This document shows positions 39,035-48,043 of a DNA stretch of 64,000 bases, piece by piece. The notes below the pieces were generated by a model, which worked only from the letters and a program-made list of their open reading frames with translations, was not told the origin of the DNA and ran no database searches. Made by a program: the position numbers and the translations under genes. Each line of letters starts with the position of its first letter. Positions within the stretch are counted from its first letter, which is position 1. The stretch is from Aquipseudomonas alcaligenes (GTDB lineage Bacteria > Pseudomonadota > Gammaproteobacteria > Pseudomonadales > Pseudomonadaceae): positions 248,001-312,000 of the forward strand of contig NZ_QJRX01000001.1 of the NCBI RefSeq assembly GCF_003205495.1, read 5' to 3'.

Positions 39035-40153
39035 ATGTCCGAGCCCAGCCTGGATGTCTTCGACTACCTGCAGCGCATGCGCGAGCTGCAGGCCTCCGAC
39101 CTGTTCCTCAGCGTCGGCGCGCCGGCCCACGCCAAGGTCGAAGGGCACAGCCAGGCCCTCGACGAACGCGTGCTGGGCCCCGGCGAGGTCAAGCAGATGG
39201 CCTACCAGCTGCTCAGCCAGAAGCAGATCGCCGAGTTCGAGCGCGACCTGGAGCTGGACCTGGCAGTGAGCATGAGCAATCAGGGGCGCTTTCGCGCCAA
39301 CCTGTACTACCAGCGCGGCGAAGTGGCCATGGTGATTCGCCTGATCAAGAGCGAGATTCCCGACTTCGAGCACCTCGGCCTGCCGAAGATGCTGGAAAAA
39401 CTGGCCATGCAGGACCGCGGCCTGATCCTGGTGGTCGGCGCCGCCGGCTCCGGCAAGTCGACCACGCTGGCGGCGATGATCGACTTCCGCAACCGCCACA
39501 AGGGCGGCCATATCCTGTGCATCGAGGACCCCATCGAGTTCCTCCACAGCCACCAGCTGTCCATCGTCGACCAGCGCGAGGTCGGCCTCGACACCCACAG
39601 TTTCGAGGAGGCCCTGCGCCACGTGCTGCGCGAAGCGCCGGACGTGATCATGCTCGGCGAGATCCGCGACGCCGCGACCATGCAGCACGCCCTGCACTAC
39701 GCCGAGACCGGCCACCTGTGCCTGGCCACCCTGCACGCCACCAGCAGCAGCCACGCCATCGAGCGTATCGTGCGCTTCTTCCCCGACGGCGCGCGCAAGC
39801 AGGTGCTGGCCGACCTCGCGCACAACCTCCTGGCGGTGGTCGGCCAGCGTCTGGTGCCGGGCCTGGCGCAGAAGCGCGTGGCGGCGGTGGAGCTGATGCT
39901 CGGCACACCCTATATCCGCGACCTGATCCAGCGCGACGAACTGGAGCAGCTGCGCGAGGCCACCGCGCGCGCGGCCGAGCAGGGCCTGCAGACCTTCGAC
40001 CAGCACCTGTTCGCCCTGGTCGAGGGCAAGCGCATCGGCCTGGCCGAGGCGCTCAAGTTCGCCGACTCGCGCACCGACCTGAGCCTGCGCTTCAAGCTGG
40101 AACGCGGCTTCGGCGCCGACGACAGCGAGCGCAAGGTGCTGCGCGACGGCTGA
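39035..40153 (+). CDS. PilT/PilU family type IV pilus retraction-type ATPase, stand-alone
   Basis: 372 aa with all secretion-ATPase boxes: Walker A GAAGSGKST (135-143), the Asp box CIEDPIEF (162-169), Walker B VIMLGEIRD (204-212) and the His box ending HLCLATLHATS. The sequence is closer to PilU than PilT (long C-terminal tail, FEERDL...region). PilT and PilU normally sit together elsewhere in Pseudomonas; this copy stands alone, so it is probably an additional paralogue with a modulating role in pilus retraction. GGAG precedes ATG 39035. A small conserved gene follows. Confidence 0.85.
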   Translation: MSEPSLDVFDYLQRMRELQASDLFLSVGAPAHAKVEGHSQALDERVLGPGEVKQMAYQLLSQKQIAEFERDLELDLAVSMSNQGRFRANLYYQRGEVAMVIRLIKSEIPDFEHLGLPKMLEKLAMQDRGLILVVGAAGSGKSTTLAAMIDFRNRHKGGHILCIEDPIEFLHSHQLSIVDQREVGLDTHSFEEALRHVLREAPDVIMLGEIRDAATMQHALHYAETGHLCLATLHATSSSHAIERIVRFFPDGARKQVLADLAHNLLAVVGQRLVPGLAQKRVAAVELMLGTPYIRDLIQRDELEQLREATARAAEQGLQTFDQHLFALVEGKRIGLAEALKFADSRTDLSLRFKLERGFGADDSERKVLRDG

Positions 40154-40236
40154 TTGGCGTGCCGTTGACCCCGATCAATGGCCCTTCGCCAGCAGCGGCT
40201 ATGGTGCGCGCTCCCTGGACCACATCGCCCACCGCC

Positions 40237-40530
40237 ATGCCCTGCCCGACCGCGCGCATCGCCTGCAGCGACCCGCAACTGGCCACGCACCTGCGCCGCC
40301 TGTTCGGTGACTGCGAGGTGATCGAAGATCCCCGCCACTGCAGCCAGGCACCGCTGTGCCGTTGGCTGGACGATGCCCCGCTGGGCCCCGCCGGCGAAGT
40401 GCAGGCCGCCCTGGCGGAAGCCGTCGCTACCCTGGAACGTACCCGCCACGCCTTCCGCTCGCCCGAGCTGGGCCAGCTGCGCCGGCGCCTGGAGCAGCTG
40501 CTGGTCGAATTGTCAGCGCCCACCGAATAA
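40237..40530 (+). CDS. small conserved hypothetical protein
   Basis: 97 aa, hydrophilic, no signal peptide. It has an N-terminal CSDPQLATHLRRLFG segment, then [25 protein letters not shown] and a helical end. From memory, similar short proteins are conserved in Pseudomonas after this ATPase. ATG 40237 is preferred, but an in-frame ATG at 40201 is possible; neither has a good RBS. The last 20 bases overlap a candidate promoter for the downstream RNA. No function is known. Confidence 0.6.
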   Translation: MPCPTARIACSDPQLATHLRRLFGDCEVIEDPRHCSQAPLCRWLDDAPLGPAGEVQAALAEAVATLERTRHAFRSPELGQLRRRLEQLLVELSAPTE

Positions 40531-40538
40531 GGTAGAAA
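40510..40538 (+). promoter_or_regulatory. putative sigma70 promoter overlapping the end of the small gene
   Basis: TTGTCA (40510-40515, five of six), 17 bp, TAGAAA (40533-40538, four of six). It spans the stop codon of the preceding gene and would start a transcript near 40545, at the structured RNA ahead of the GGDEF-EAL gene. Confidence 0.5.
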
Positions 40539-40544
40539 CGGCAC

Positions 40545-40660
40545 AGATCGAGGTTCCGCCACAGGCGGGAACCGGCTTTGCCGGGCAGGACGAACGGGCC
40601 TGCAAGACGAAGCGCCGCGACGTCGCATTCAGCCGAATGCGCCGTGCGGCGCTTTTTTTG
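40545..40660 (+). ncRNA. candidate structured leader or small RNA ending in an intrinsic terminator
   Basis: About 115 nt with successive stems. GGTTCCGCC/GGCGGGAACC at 40552-40573 shares its last two C's with CCGGC/GCCGG at 40572-40584, so these two partly exclude each other. GCAGG/CCTGC is at 40585-40603, and the terminator stem follows from 40611. GACGAA occurs twice (40589-40594 and 40606-40611). It has its own promoter and a T7 run at the end. It either ends as a small RNA or is the leader of an attenuated transcript. I do not recognise a known riboswitch. Confidence 0.45.
40611..40659 (+). terminator. intrinsic terminator upstream of the GGDEF-EAL gene
   Basis: Outer stem AGCGCCGC (40611-40618) with GCGGCGCT (40646-40653); inner stem CGCATTC (40624-40630) with GAATGCG (40635-40641); then a run of seven T's. 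It may end the upstream genes, or act as an attenuator in the leader of the downstream operon. Confidence 0.8.
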
Positions 40661-40672
40661 TGCCCGCAGAAA

Positions 40673-40680
40673 AACAACAA
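40673..40680 (+). promoter_or_regulatory. AAnAAnAA catabolite-activity motif at the RBS of the GGDEF-EAL gene
   Basis: AACAACAA inside AAAAACAACAACGC, 17 bases before ATG 40698 and next to the AAAAAGGGAA ribosome site. This is the classic placement for Hfq/Crc translational repression in Pseudomonas. It lies just after the terminator. Confidence 0.6.
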
Positions 40681-40697
40681 CGCAAAAAGGGAATGTC

Positions 40698-42953
40698 ATG
40701 GATTCAGCGCAAGTACTGCGCCAGCTGATGCGCCGCATCGGCCTGGACCGCGAGGAAGTCGACGAGCGCTGCCGCCTGCTCGACTGGCAGGCGCGCGATG
40801 GCGAGCGGCTGAACCAGGCCGCGGCGGCCATGGACGGGGCGCACCGGCAGTTCGTCGAGCGCCTCTACCAGCACCTCGGGACCTTCCCCGGGCCGGCCGG
40901 CCTGCTCGCCGCCGAACAGGTGCTGACGCGCCTCAAGCACCGCCAGCTCGACTACTACCAGCGCCTGTGGCACGGCCCCTACGACCGCGACTACCTGACC
41001 GGGCGCCTGCATGTCGGCCTGATCCACCAGCGCGCCGGGGTCGAGCCCAAGTGGTACCTGGCCGCCTACCGCCTGTACCTGGAGCAGATGAGCCACGCGC
41101 TGTTCGCCGCCCACCCGCAGCAGGCGCTGTTCGCCAGCCTGCTCAAGGCGGTGTTCTTCGACATGACCCTGGCCATCGACACCTACGGCGCCGCCCAGCG
41201 TCAGGCCCTGGAAGACAGCGAGGCGCGCTTTGCCCGCGCCCTGCGCGGCGCCCACGACGGTCTGTGGGACTGGCACCTGGAACATGACCGGCTGTACGTC
41301 TCGGAGCGCTGGGCCGGCATGCTCGGCCTCAGCCGCGACAGCCTCGGCGAGGGCAGCGCGGCCTGGTTCTCGCGCGTGCACCCGGACGACCTGCCGGGCC
41401 TGCGTCAGGCCATCGACACCCACCTGGCCGGCAGCACCGCGCAGCTGCACCACGAATACCGCCTGCGCCGCCAGGATGGCGGCTATCTCTGGGTGCTGGC
41501 CCGCGGCGTCGCCGAGCGCGACCACGAAGGCCAGCGGCGCATGGCCGGCTCGCAGAGCGACATCAGCGCGCGCAAGGCGGTGGAACAGCAGCTGCGCCAC
41601 GCCGCCCGCCACGATCCGCTGACCGGCCTGGCCAACCGCCTGCGCCTGGACGAGCTGCTGCAGCAGGCCCTGCAGCAGCTCGGCAAGCCCGGTGCGCGCG
41701 AGGCCGCGCTGCTGTTCGTCGACCTCGACCGCTTCAAGCTGATCAACGACAGCCTCGGCCATCAGACCGGCGACCGCGTGCTGGTGGAAGTCGGCCGGCG
41801 CCTGCAGCAGTGCCTGCGCCCCGGCGATCACCTGGCGCGCTTCGGCGGCGACGAGTTCGTCGTGCTGCTCACCGACCTGGCCTGCGGCGGCGATGCCGAG
41901 CAGGTCGCCCAGCGCATGCTCGACACCCTGCACCAGCCGCTGCACCTGGGCGAGCAGACCCTGGTGGTCAGCGCCAGCATCGGCATCGCCACGCTGCCGG
42001 CGCACACCGCCGCCGAGCAGGCGCTGCAGGCCGCCGACCTGGCGCTGTACCGCGCCAAGCAGGCCGGCAAGGCGCAGTACGCCCGCTACAGCCAGGAGCT
42101 GCAGGCCGCCGCGCGGCGCCAGCTGGAACTGGAGAGCGCACTGGGCCAGGCCCTGGCGCACGACGAATTCGTCCTGCACTACCAGCCGATCTGCCGCTTC
42201 GACCAGGGCCAGCCACGCCTGGTCGGGGTCGAGGCGCTGCTGCGCTGGCGGCATGCCGGTCGGCTGATCGCGCCGCAGGAGTTCATCGCCTCGCTGGAGG
42301 GATCCGGCGAGATCCTCCGTGTCGGCGACTGGGTGCTGCGCCAGGCCTGCCGCCAGGTGCGTGCCTGGCAGCTGGCCGGGCAGGGCCAGCTGCGCTGCGC
42401 GGTCAACCTGTCCAGCCGCCAGCTGCAGCAGGAGGACTTCGTCGCCCGCCTCACCGACATCCTCATGGACAGTGGCCTGGCGCCGGCCAGCCTGGTGCTG
42501 GAGATCACCGAGAGCCAGCTGATGCAGGACTGCACCGCCACCCTGATCGCCCTGCGCGAGCTGGGCAGCCTGGGCGTGCGCCTGGCGCTGGACGACTTCG
42601 GCACCGGCTACTCGGCGCTGGGCTACCTCAAGCGCTTCCCGCTGCACATCCTCAAGGTCGACAAGAGTTTCATCGGCGGCAGCGATGCCGAGTCCTGGGC
42701 CATCGGCCGCGCCATCATCGGCCTCGGCCGCAGCCTGGGCCTGGAAGTGGTGGCAGAGGGCGTGGAGCAGGCCGCGCAGCTCGACATCCTGCGCGCCGAG
42801 GGCTGCCAGCTGGCCCAGGGCTACTGGTTCAGCCGGCCGCGCCCAGCCGCCGAGCTGGAGCGCCTGTTCCGCGGCGAGGACTGCTTCGAGGGCCTCTGGT
42901 GCCTGCTCGCCGAGGGCGCCGAGCCACACAGCAAACGGGAGACCCGCGCATGA
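40698..42953 (+). CDS. globin-coupled sensor with PAS, GGDEF and EAL domains
   Basis: 751 aa. Residues 1-160 form a sensor globin; H110 in [11 protein letters not shown] is the expected heme-binding proximal His. A PAS domain (about 175-295, ending DISARK) follows, then GGDEF (383-387) with an RxxD inhibitory site (374-377), and EAL (512-514) with [19 protein letters not shown] and KVDKSF intact. So oxygen (or CO/NO) binding probably sets the balance of cyclic-di-GMP synthesis and breakdown. Both catalytic domains look competent. ATG 40698 follows AGGGAA. The stop overlaps the next start (ATGA), coupling it to the Aer-like receptor. Confidence 0.9.
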   Translation: MDSAQVLRQLMRRIGLDREEVDERCRLLDWQARDGERLNQAAAAMDGAHRQFVERLYQHLGTFPGPAGLLAAEQVLTRLKHRQLDYYQRLWHGPYDRDYLTGRLHVGLIHQRAGVEPKWYLAAYRLYLEQMSHALFAAHPQQALFASLLKAVFFDMTLAIDTYGAAQRQALEDSEARFARALRGAHDGLWDWHLEHDRLYVSERWAGMLGLSRDSLGEGSAAWFSRVHPDDLPGLRQAIDTHLAGSTAQLHHEYRLRRQDGGYLWVLARGVAERDHEGQRRMAGSQSDISARKAVEQQLRHAARHDPLTGLANRLRLDELLQQALQQLGKPGAREAALLFVDLDRFKLINDSLGHQTGDRVLVEVGRRLQQCLRPGDHLARFGGDEFVVLLTDLACGGDAEQVAQRMLDTLHQPLHLGEQTLVVSASIGIATLPAHTAAEQALQAADLALYRAKQAGKAQYARYSQELQAAARRQLELESALGQALAHDEFVLHYQPICRFDQGQPRLVGVEALLRWRHAGRLIAPQEFIASLEGSGEILRVGDWVLRQACRQVRAWQLAGQGQLRCAVNLSSRQLQQEDFVARLTDILMDSGLAPASLVLEITESQLMQDCTATLIALRELGSLGVRLALDDFGTGYSALGYLKRFPLHILKVDKSFIGGSDAESWAIGRAIIGLGRSLGLEVVAEGVEQAAQLDILRAEGCQLAQGYWFSRPRPAAELERLFRGEDCFEGLWCLLAEGAEPHSKRETRA

Positions 42954-44539
42954 AGATCAACCTGCCGGTGAGCCAGCGCGAGGTGGCGGTGCCCGCCAGC
43001 GCCAACATCCTCTCCACCACCGACCTCAAGGGCGCGGTGACCTACGTCAACCCGGACTTCGTCGCCATCAGCGGCTTCAACGAGGCCGAGCTGCTCGGCC
43101 GCAACCACAACCTGGTGCGCCATCCGGACATGCCGCCGGCGGCCTTCGCCGACCTGTGGCGCACGCTCAAGGCCGGGCGCTCGTGGATGGGTCTGGTGAA
43201 GAACCGCTGCAAGAACGGCGACCACTACTGGGTCAGCGCCTTCGCCACCCCGGTGGTGCGCGGCGGCGCGGTGGTGGAGTACCAGTCGGTGCGCAGCCGC
43301 GCCGCCCCCGAGCTGGTGGCGCGGGCCGTGCCGCTGTACGCCGCGCTGGCCGCGGGGCAAACCCCGCGAGTGCTGCGCCGGCCGCGCCTGGAGCTGGTGC
43401 CGCGGCTGATGCTGCTGGGCGCAGGCCTGCCGCTGCTGGCCGGGCTCGGCCTGGGCCTGGGCGGTGTGCTGCCCGGGCTGCCGGCGCTGCTCGGCGGCGC
43501 GGCCGGCGGCGGCCTGCTGGCAGCCCTGCTCGGCTGGCAGCTGCGCCCGCTGGCGAGGCTGGCGCGCCAGGCCCGCGGAATCGCCGACAACCCGCTGAGC
43601 CAGTGGGTGTACTGCGGGCGCAACGACGCCCTGGGGCAGATCGCCTTCGCCCTGCGCAGCCTGGAGGCCGAGGCCGGCGCGGTGGTCGGGCGCATCGCCG
43701 ACTCGGCGCGCCAGCTCAGCGAGGACGCCGGCGAGCTGGCCGCGGCGGTGGACTGCAGCCAGGGCGCCAGCCTGCAGCAGCAGGCCGAGACCGAGCAGGT
43801 GGCCAGCGCCGTCGACCAGCTGGCCGCCAGCGTGCAGGAGGTGGCGCGCCACGCCCAGCTCAGCGCCAGCGCCGCCGCCGAGGCCAACCAGGCCACCGAC
43901 AGCGGCCTGCAGCAGGTCGAGCAGACGCGCCGGCAGATCGCCGCGCTGGCCGCCGAGGTGGAGCAGGGCAACCGGGTGATCGGCCAGCTGCAGGCGCACA
44001 GCCAGGAGATCGACCAGGTGATCGAGGTGATCCACGGCATCGCCGAGCAGACCAACCTGCTGGCGCTCAATGCCGCCATCGAGGCGGCACGCGCCGGCGA
44101 GGCTGGGCGCGGCTTCGCCGTGGTGGCCGACGAGGTACGCGGCCTGGCCACCCGCACCCAGCAGTCCACCGCGCAGATCCAGGCCCTCATCGAGCGCCTG
44201 CAGCAGGGCACCACGGCGGCGGTGGCGGCCATGCAGCGCAGCCAGGCGCAGGCTCGCGACAGCGTCAGCAATGCCATGCAGGCGGCCGACGCGCTGCACG
44301 GCATCAACCGCCAGGTCGAGGCGATCAGCGGCATGAACCTGCAGATCGCCACCGCCGTGGAGGAGCAGAGCGCGGTCGGCGAGGACATCCAGCGCAACCT
44401 CGACGGCATCCGCCAGGCCGGCACCAGCAGCGTCGCCGCCAGCGGGCGCAGCCGCCACAGTGCCGAGCACGTCGCCAGCCTGGCCGAGCGCCTGCAACTG
44501 CTGGCCGAGCAGTTCCGCGCGCTGGGCCGGCAGACCTGA
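42950..44539 (+). CDS. Aer-type PAS chemoreceptor
   Basis: 529 aa. An N-terminal PAS domain (about 10-115), beginning like Aer ([22 protein letters not shown]) and with the [15 protein letters not shown] segment, suggests FAD-based redox or oxygen sensing. A hydrophobic hairpin (about 150-195) anchors it in the inner membrane without a periplasmic ligand domain. A HAMP-like region and a methyl-accepting domain with the CheA/CheW contact tip ([18 protein letters not shown]) follow. The start overlaps the GGDEF-EAL stop in ATGA. Aer proteins steer swimming toward favourable oxygen or energy levels. Confidence 0.9.
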   Translation: MKINLPVSQREVAVPASANILSTTDLKGAVTYVNPDFVAISGFNEAELLGRNHNLVRHPDMPPAAFADLWRTLKAGRSWMGLVKNRCKNGDHYWVSAFATPVVRGGAVVEYQSVRSRAAPELVARAVPLYAALAAGQTPRVLRRPRLELVPRLMLLGAGLPLLAGLGLGLGGVLPGLPALLGGAAGGGLLAALLGWQLRPLARLARQARGIADNPLSQWVYCGRNDALGQIAFALRSLEAEAGAVVGRIADSARQLSEDAGELAAAVDCSQGASLQQQAETEQVASAVDQLAASVQEVARHAQLSASAAAEANQATDSGLQQVEQTRRQIAALAAEVEQGNRVIGQLQAHSQEIDQVIEVIHGIAEQTNLLALNAAIEAARAGEAGRGFAVVADEVRGLATRTQQSTAQIQALIERLQQGTTAAVAAMQRSQAQARDSVSNAMQAADALHGINRQVEAISGMNLQIATAVEEQSAVGEDIQRNLDGIRQAGTSSVAASGRSRHSAEHVASLAERLQLLAEQFRALGRQT

Positions 44540-44579
44540 GCTGGCGCGCGCGGCGAACTGCGGCCAAGCTGAACAGCAG

Positions 44580-44597
44580 GGGCGCCGGGCGGCGCCC
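44580..44597. other. GC-rich stem-loop between the chemoreceptor and Na/Pi genes
   Basis: GGGCGCC (44580-44586) and GGCGCCC (44591-44597) around GGGC. It is a very stable seven-pair hairpin 40 nt after the receptor stop, without a T-run. It could slow RNA decay or reduce readthrough. Confidence 0.4.
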
Positions 44598-44629
44598 ACG
44601 ACAACGAGCGTGCCCGACGAGGCTGCGCC

Positions 44630-46303
44630 ATGCTGACCCTGCTCAACCTGCTGTCTGCCATCGCCCTGCTGGTGTGGGGCACCCACATCGTGCGTACCGG
44701 CATCCTGCGCGTGTACGGCTCGCAGCTGCGGCGCATCCTCAGCCACAGCGTGGCCAAGCGGCCGCAGGCGTTCGCCGCCGGCATCGGCGTCACCGCCCTG
44801 GTGCAGAGCAGCAACGCCACCGCCCTGCTGGTCACCTCCTTCGTCGCCCAGGGCCTGATGGCGCTGCCGCCGGCGCTGGCCATCATGCTCGGCGCCGACG
44901 TCGGCACGGCGCTGATGGCACGGGTGCTGACCCTCGACCTGGCCTGGCTGTCGCCGCTGCTGATTCTCGCCGGGGTGGTCCTGTTCCTCTCGCGCAAGCA
45001 GCGCCGCGCCGGGCAGATCGGCCGCGTGGCGATCGGCCTCGGCCTGCTCCTGCTGGCCCTGCAGCTGATCGTCGAGGCCGCGCGGCCGATCGCCGAGTCG
45101 CACGGCTTCGAGGCGCTGTTCGCCTCGCTGACCGGCGACCTGCTGCTCGATGCCCTAGTCGGCGCGCTGTTCGCCATCCTCACCTACTCCAGCCTGGCCG
45201 CCGTGCTGCTCACCGCGACCCTGGCCGGCAGCGGCGTGATCGGCCTGCCGGTGGCCATCGGCCTGGTCATCGGCGCCAATATCGGCAGCGGCGTGCTGGC
45301 CCTGCTGAGCAGCAGCATGCAGTCCGCCGCCGGCCGTCGGGTGGCCCTCGGCAGCCTGCTGTACAAGCTGCTCGGCCTGCTCCTGGTGCTGCCCCTGGTG
45401 CAGCCGCTGGTGGACTGGATGGGGCGCCTGGAATGGTCGGCGGCGACCCTGGTGATCGCCTTCCACCTGGCCTACAACAGCCTGCGCTGCCTGCTGCTGT
45501 TGCCCACGGTGGGGCCGATGGCCAGGCTGTGCAGCCTGCTGCTGCCGGAGCGCGCGCGCGACGACGGGGTGGCCCGGCCGCGCCACCTCGACCGCGCCGC
45601 CCTGGACACGCCGAGCCTGGCGCTGGCCAACGCGGTGCGCGAGACCCTGCGCATCGGCGACCTGGTGGAACAGATGCTGGCCCACCTGCTGGAGGTGCTG
45701 CGCGACGGCTCCGCCGAGGCCGGCCAGCAGCTGCGCCGCCTGGACGACGACGTCGACGCGCTGTACGGCGCGGTCAAGCTGTATCTGGCGCAGATGCCGC
45801 GCGACTACCTGGCCGTCCACGACAGCCGGCGCTGGGCCGAGATCATCGAGCTGGCGGTGAATCTGGAGCACGCCGGCGACCTGATCGAGCAGATGGCCGG
45901 CAAGCTGGACAGCCACAAGCGCACCCGCCACCACTTTTCCGCCGAGGGCCTGGCCGAGCTGACCACCCTGCACGGCCTGCTGGCCGCCAACCTGCGCCTG
46001 GGCCTCAACGTGTTCCTCAACGGCAACCGCGACAACGCCCGCCGCCTGCTGGAGGAAAAGCAGCGCTTCCGCCAGGAGGAACGCCGCCTGGCCCACGCCC
46101 ATGTCGATCGCCTGGCCCAGCAGGTGGTGCAGAGCATCGAGACCAGCGCCCTGCACCTGGAGCTGATCGCCGACATGAAGCGCCTCAACTCGCTGTTCTG
46201 CAGCAGCGCCTACGCCCAGCTGGAGGCCCACGAAGGCGCCCCCGCGCAGGCCCCGCAAGGCTCCGCGGAGCCCCTGCCGGCGGAACAGCCGACCCGGCAC
46301 TGA
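44630..46303 (+). CDS. Na/Pi cotransporter family protein (NptA/PhoU-like)
   Basis: 557 aa. The N-terminal half has about nine hydrophobic segments in two Na/Pi repeats. The first has the substrate motif VQSSNATALL; the equivalent place in the second reads LTYSSLAAVLL, without the usual Gln. The C-terminal half (from about 330) is a PhoU-like helical domain with repeated acidic E/D-containing helices. Likely role: sodium-coupled phosphate transport or, as in some bacterial relatives, phosphate export. ATG 44630. There is no pho-box evidence. Confidence 0.85.
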   Translation: MLTLLNLLSAIALLVWGTHIVRTGILRVYGSQLRRILSHSVAKRPQAFAAGIGVTALVQSSNATALLVTSFVAQGLMALPPALAIMLGADVGTALMARVLTLDLAWLSPLLILAGVVLFLSRKQRRAGQIGRVAIGLGLLLLALQLIVEAARPIAESHGFEALFASLTGDLLLDALVGALFAILTYSSLAAVLLTATLAGSGVIGLPVAIGLVIGANIGSGVLALLSSSMQSAAGRRVALGSLLYKLLGLLLVLPLVQPLVDWMGRLEWSAATLVIAFHLAYNSLRCLLLLPTVGPMARLCSLLLPERARDDGVARPRHLDRAALDTPSLALANAVRETLRIGDLVEQMLAHLLEVLRDGSAEAGQQLRRLDDDVDALYGAVKLYLAQMPRDYLAVHDSRRWAEIIELAVNLEHAGDLIEQMAGKLDSHKRTRHHFSAEGLAELTTLHGLLAANLRLGLNVFLNGNRDNARRLLEEKQRFRQEERRLAHAHVDRLAQQVVQSIETSALHLELIADMKRLNSLFCSSAYAQLEAHEGAPAQAPQGSAEPLPAEQPTRH

Positions 46304-46361
46304 CGTCCGCCCGGGCGCCATGCGATGATGCGCGCCCCGCAACGACCCCGCTCCAGCCTCG

Positions 46362-47369
46362 ATGCCGCACTGGAAACCGCACCTGCTGCGCCTGCTCGCC
46401 CTGTTGCAGCGCTACCCCGGGCTGATCGCCGCCTTCGGCTTCTGCTCCGGCGTGGCCAGCTTCCTGCTGGTCGACCGCCAGGAAGGCGTGGGCAAGGTGA
46501 TCGCCGTGCTGATGCTGCTGAGCTGGGCCTGGCTGCTGCTCGAGGGCCTGCTGACGCGCGGCGCGGCACGCTGGCTGGGCATCGAGGTGCCGCCGCTGCT
46601 GCTGCGCTACCTGACCCAGCTGATCCACCAGGAAAGCCTGTTCTTCGCCCTGCCGTTCTTCTTCGTCACCACCGCCTGGAACAGCGGCCAGGCGCTGTTC
46701 ACCGGCCTGCTCGGCGCCGCCGCCCTGCTGGCCATCACCGACCCGCTCTACTACCGGTGGCTGGCCGCGCGGCGCTGGCTGTACCTGAGCTTCCACACCC
46801 TGGCGCTGTTCGCCGTGCTGCTGGTGGCGCTGCCGCTGATCGTCCACCTGACCACCGCCGAGAGCTACCGCCTGGCCCTCGGCGTGGCCCTGGTGGTGGC
46901 CCTGCCCAGCCTCGGCAGCAGCCTGCGCATCCAGCGCTGGTGGCGCTGGCCGCTGCTCGCCGGCCTGCTCCTGGCGCTGGGCCTGGGCGCCTGGCTGGCA
47001 CGGCCCTGGGTGCCGCCGGCGACCCTGTGGCTGAGCCAGGTGGCGGTCACCGCGCAGCTGCAGGCGCGCAACCCCGGGCAGAGCCTGGAGCGGGTCGCCA
47101 GCGCCCAGCTGCGCGACGCCGGGCTCTATGCCTTCACCGCGATCAGCGCGCCGCGCGGGCTGGGCGAGCGCATCTACCACGTGTGGCGCCACCAGGGCCG
47201 CGAGGTCGACCGCATCGCCCTGGACATCCACGGCGGGCGCCAGGCCGGCTACCGCGCCTGGAGCCACAAGCGCAACTTCCCGGCGCAGGCCGCCGGCGCC
47301 TGGCAGGTGCAGGTGGTCACCGAGGCCGGCCAGCAGATCGGCGTGCTGCGCTTCACGGTCGTCGACTAG
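46362..47369 (+). CDS. DUF5924/DUF2914 membrane protein
   Basis: 335 aa. Six or seven hydrophobic segments occupy residues 20-215. The C-terminal ~100 residues match the DUF2914 pattern (GERIYHVWRHQGREVDRIALDI, RAWSHKRNFPA, GAWQVQVVTEAGQQIGVLRF), probably a periplasmic beta-rich domain. In other genomes DUF2914 proteins occur near envelope functions; no activity is known. The gene lies 58 bp after the Na/Pi gene and 56 bp before the lipoprotein gene, in the same direction. Confidence 0.82.
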   Translation: MPHWKPHLLRLLALLQRYPGLIAAFGFCSGVASFLLVDRQEGVGKVIAVLMLLSWAWLLLEGLLTRGAARWLGIEVPPLLLRYLTQLIHQESLFFALPFFFVTTAWNSGQALFTGLLGAAALLAITDPLYYRWLAARRWLYLSFHTLALFAVLLVALPLIVHLTTAESYRLALGVALVVALPSLGSSLRIQRWWRWPLLAGLLLALGLGAWLARPWVPPATLWLSQVAVTAQLQARNPGQSLERVASAQLRDAGLYAFTAISAPRGLGERIYHVWRHQGREVDRIALDIHGGRQAGYRAWSHKRNFPAQAAGAWQVQVVTEAGQQIGVLRFTVVD

Positions 47370-47425
47370 CCGGCGGGCGCGCCGTCGGGCAAGCTGCCGA
47401 CCTGGCAACTCGCAAGGAACGCATC

Positions 47426-48043
47426 ATGCTCAGAGCCCTCACCTGCCTGCTCGCCGCCCTGCTGCTGGCGGGCTGCGACAGCCGCACGCAGCCGGATGCC
47501 CGGGAGCGCGCGCTGCTGCTGACCGCCGCCGACTTCGGCGAGCCGGAAGCTCCCGGCCAGGCACGCCTGCGCCGTGAAACCAACTACCTGACCAGGCGCA
47601 TCGACATCAGCTACGACTACCGGCAGACACCGGGATTCTTTCTGCACAGCGGGGTGTCGCTGATGCCCAATGCGACCGATGCGGTCGTGAGCAGCTTCGC
47701 CGCCATCCAGGGTGCGGGTATCGGCATCAGCAACGCCGACGGGGATGTGACCCAGGAGACGCTGGCGCTGAGCCGTGAGCTCGGCAGCCATGCCGAGCTG
47801 ATACTGCTGCGCAGCGCAGGCGAGCCGGTCGGCAACATGTTCGCCGTCAGCATCGGCGAGAAGATGTTCTTCACGGTGTTCAGCGGCCGCCACCACTTCG
47901 CTTCGGCCACGGCCTTCGAGGACTTCATCGCGCCCAAGCTGGCGCTGCTCGAGGCCCACGACTACGACGACCCCTTCGTCGACTGGGGCAAGGGCCTGCT
48001 CGCCGAGCGCGCGCCGGAGGCCGAGAAGCCCGCCAAGCCCTGA
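47426..48043 (+). CDS. predicted lipoprotein of unknown function
   Basis: 205 aa with a lipobox LLLAGC (Cys17). The mature part is hydrophilic and begins DSRTQPDARERALLLTAADFGEPEA. No domain is recognised. ATG 47426 follows AAGGAA. It is last in the plus-strand run Na/Pi-DUF5924-lipoprotein. Its TGA is directly followed by the complement of the chemoreceptor stop. Confidence 0.75.
   Translation: MLRALTCLLAALLLAGCDSRTQPDARERALLLTAADFGEPEAPGQARLRRETNYLTRRIDISYDYRQTPGFFLHSGVSLMPNATDAVVSSFAAIQGAGIGISNADGDVTQETLALSRELGSHAELILLRSAGEPVGNMFAVSIGEKMFFTVFSGRHHFASATAFEDFIAPKLALLEAHDYDDPFVDWGKGLLAERAPEAEKPAKP

Noticed and set aside
40531..40660. Cyclic-di-GMP (GEMM-I) riboswitch ahead of the GGDEF-EAL gene
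   Set aside because: Attractive by context, but the conserved core sequence and tetraloop arrangement, as I recall them, are not found. Retained only as an unassigned structured RNA.
42685..46425. A 1246-codon open frame over the chemoreceptor and Na/Pi genes
   Set aside because: Arg/Gly/Pro-rich shadow frame of two clear genes in another frame; no domain.
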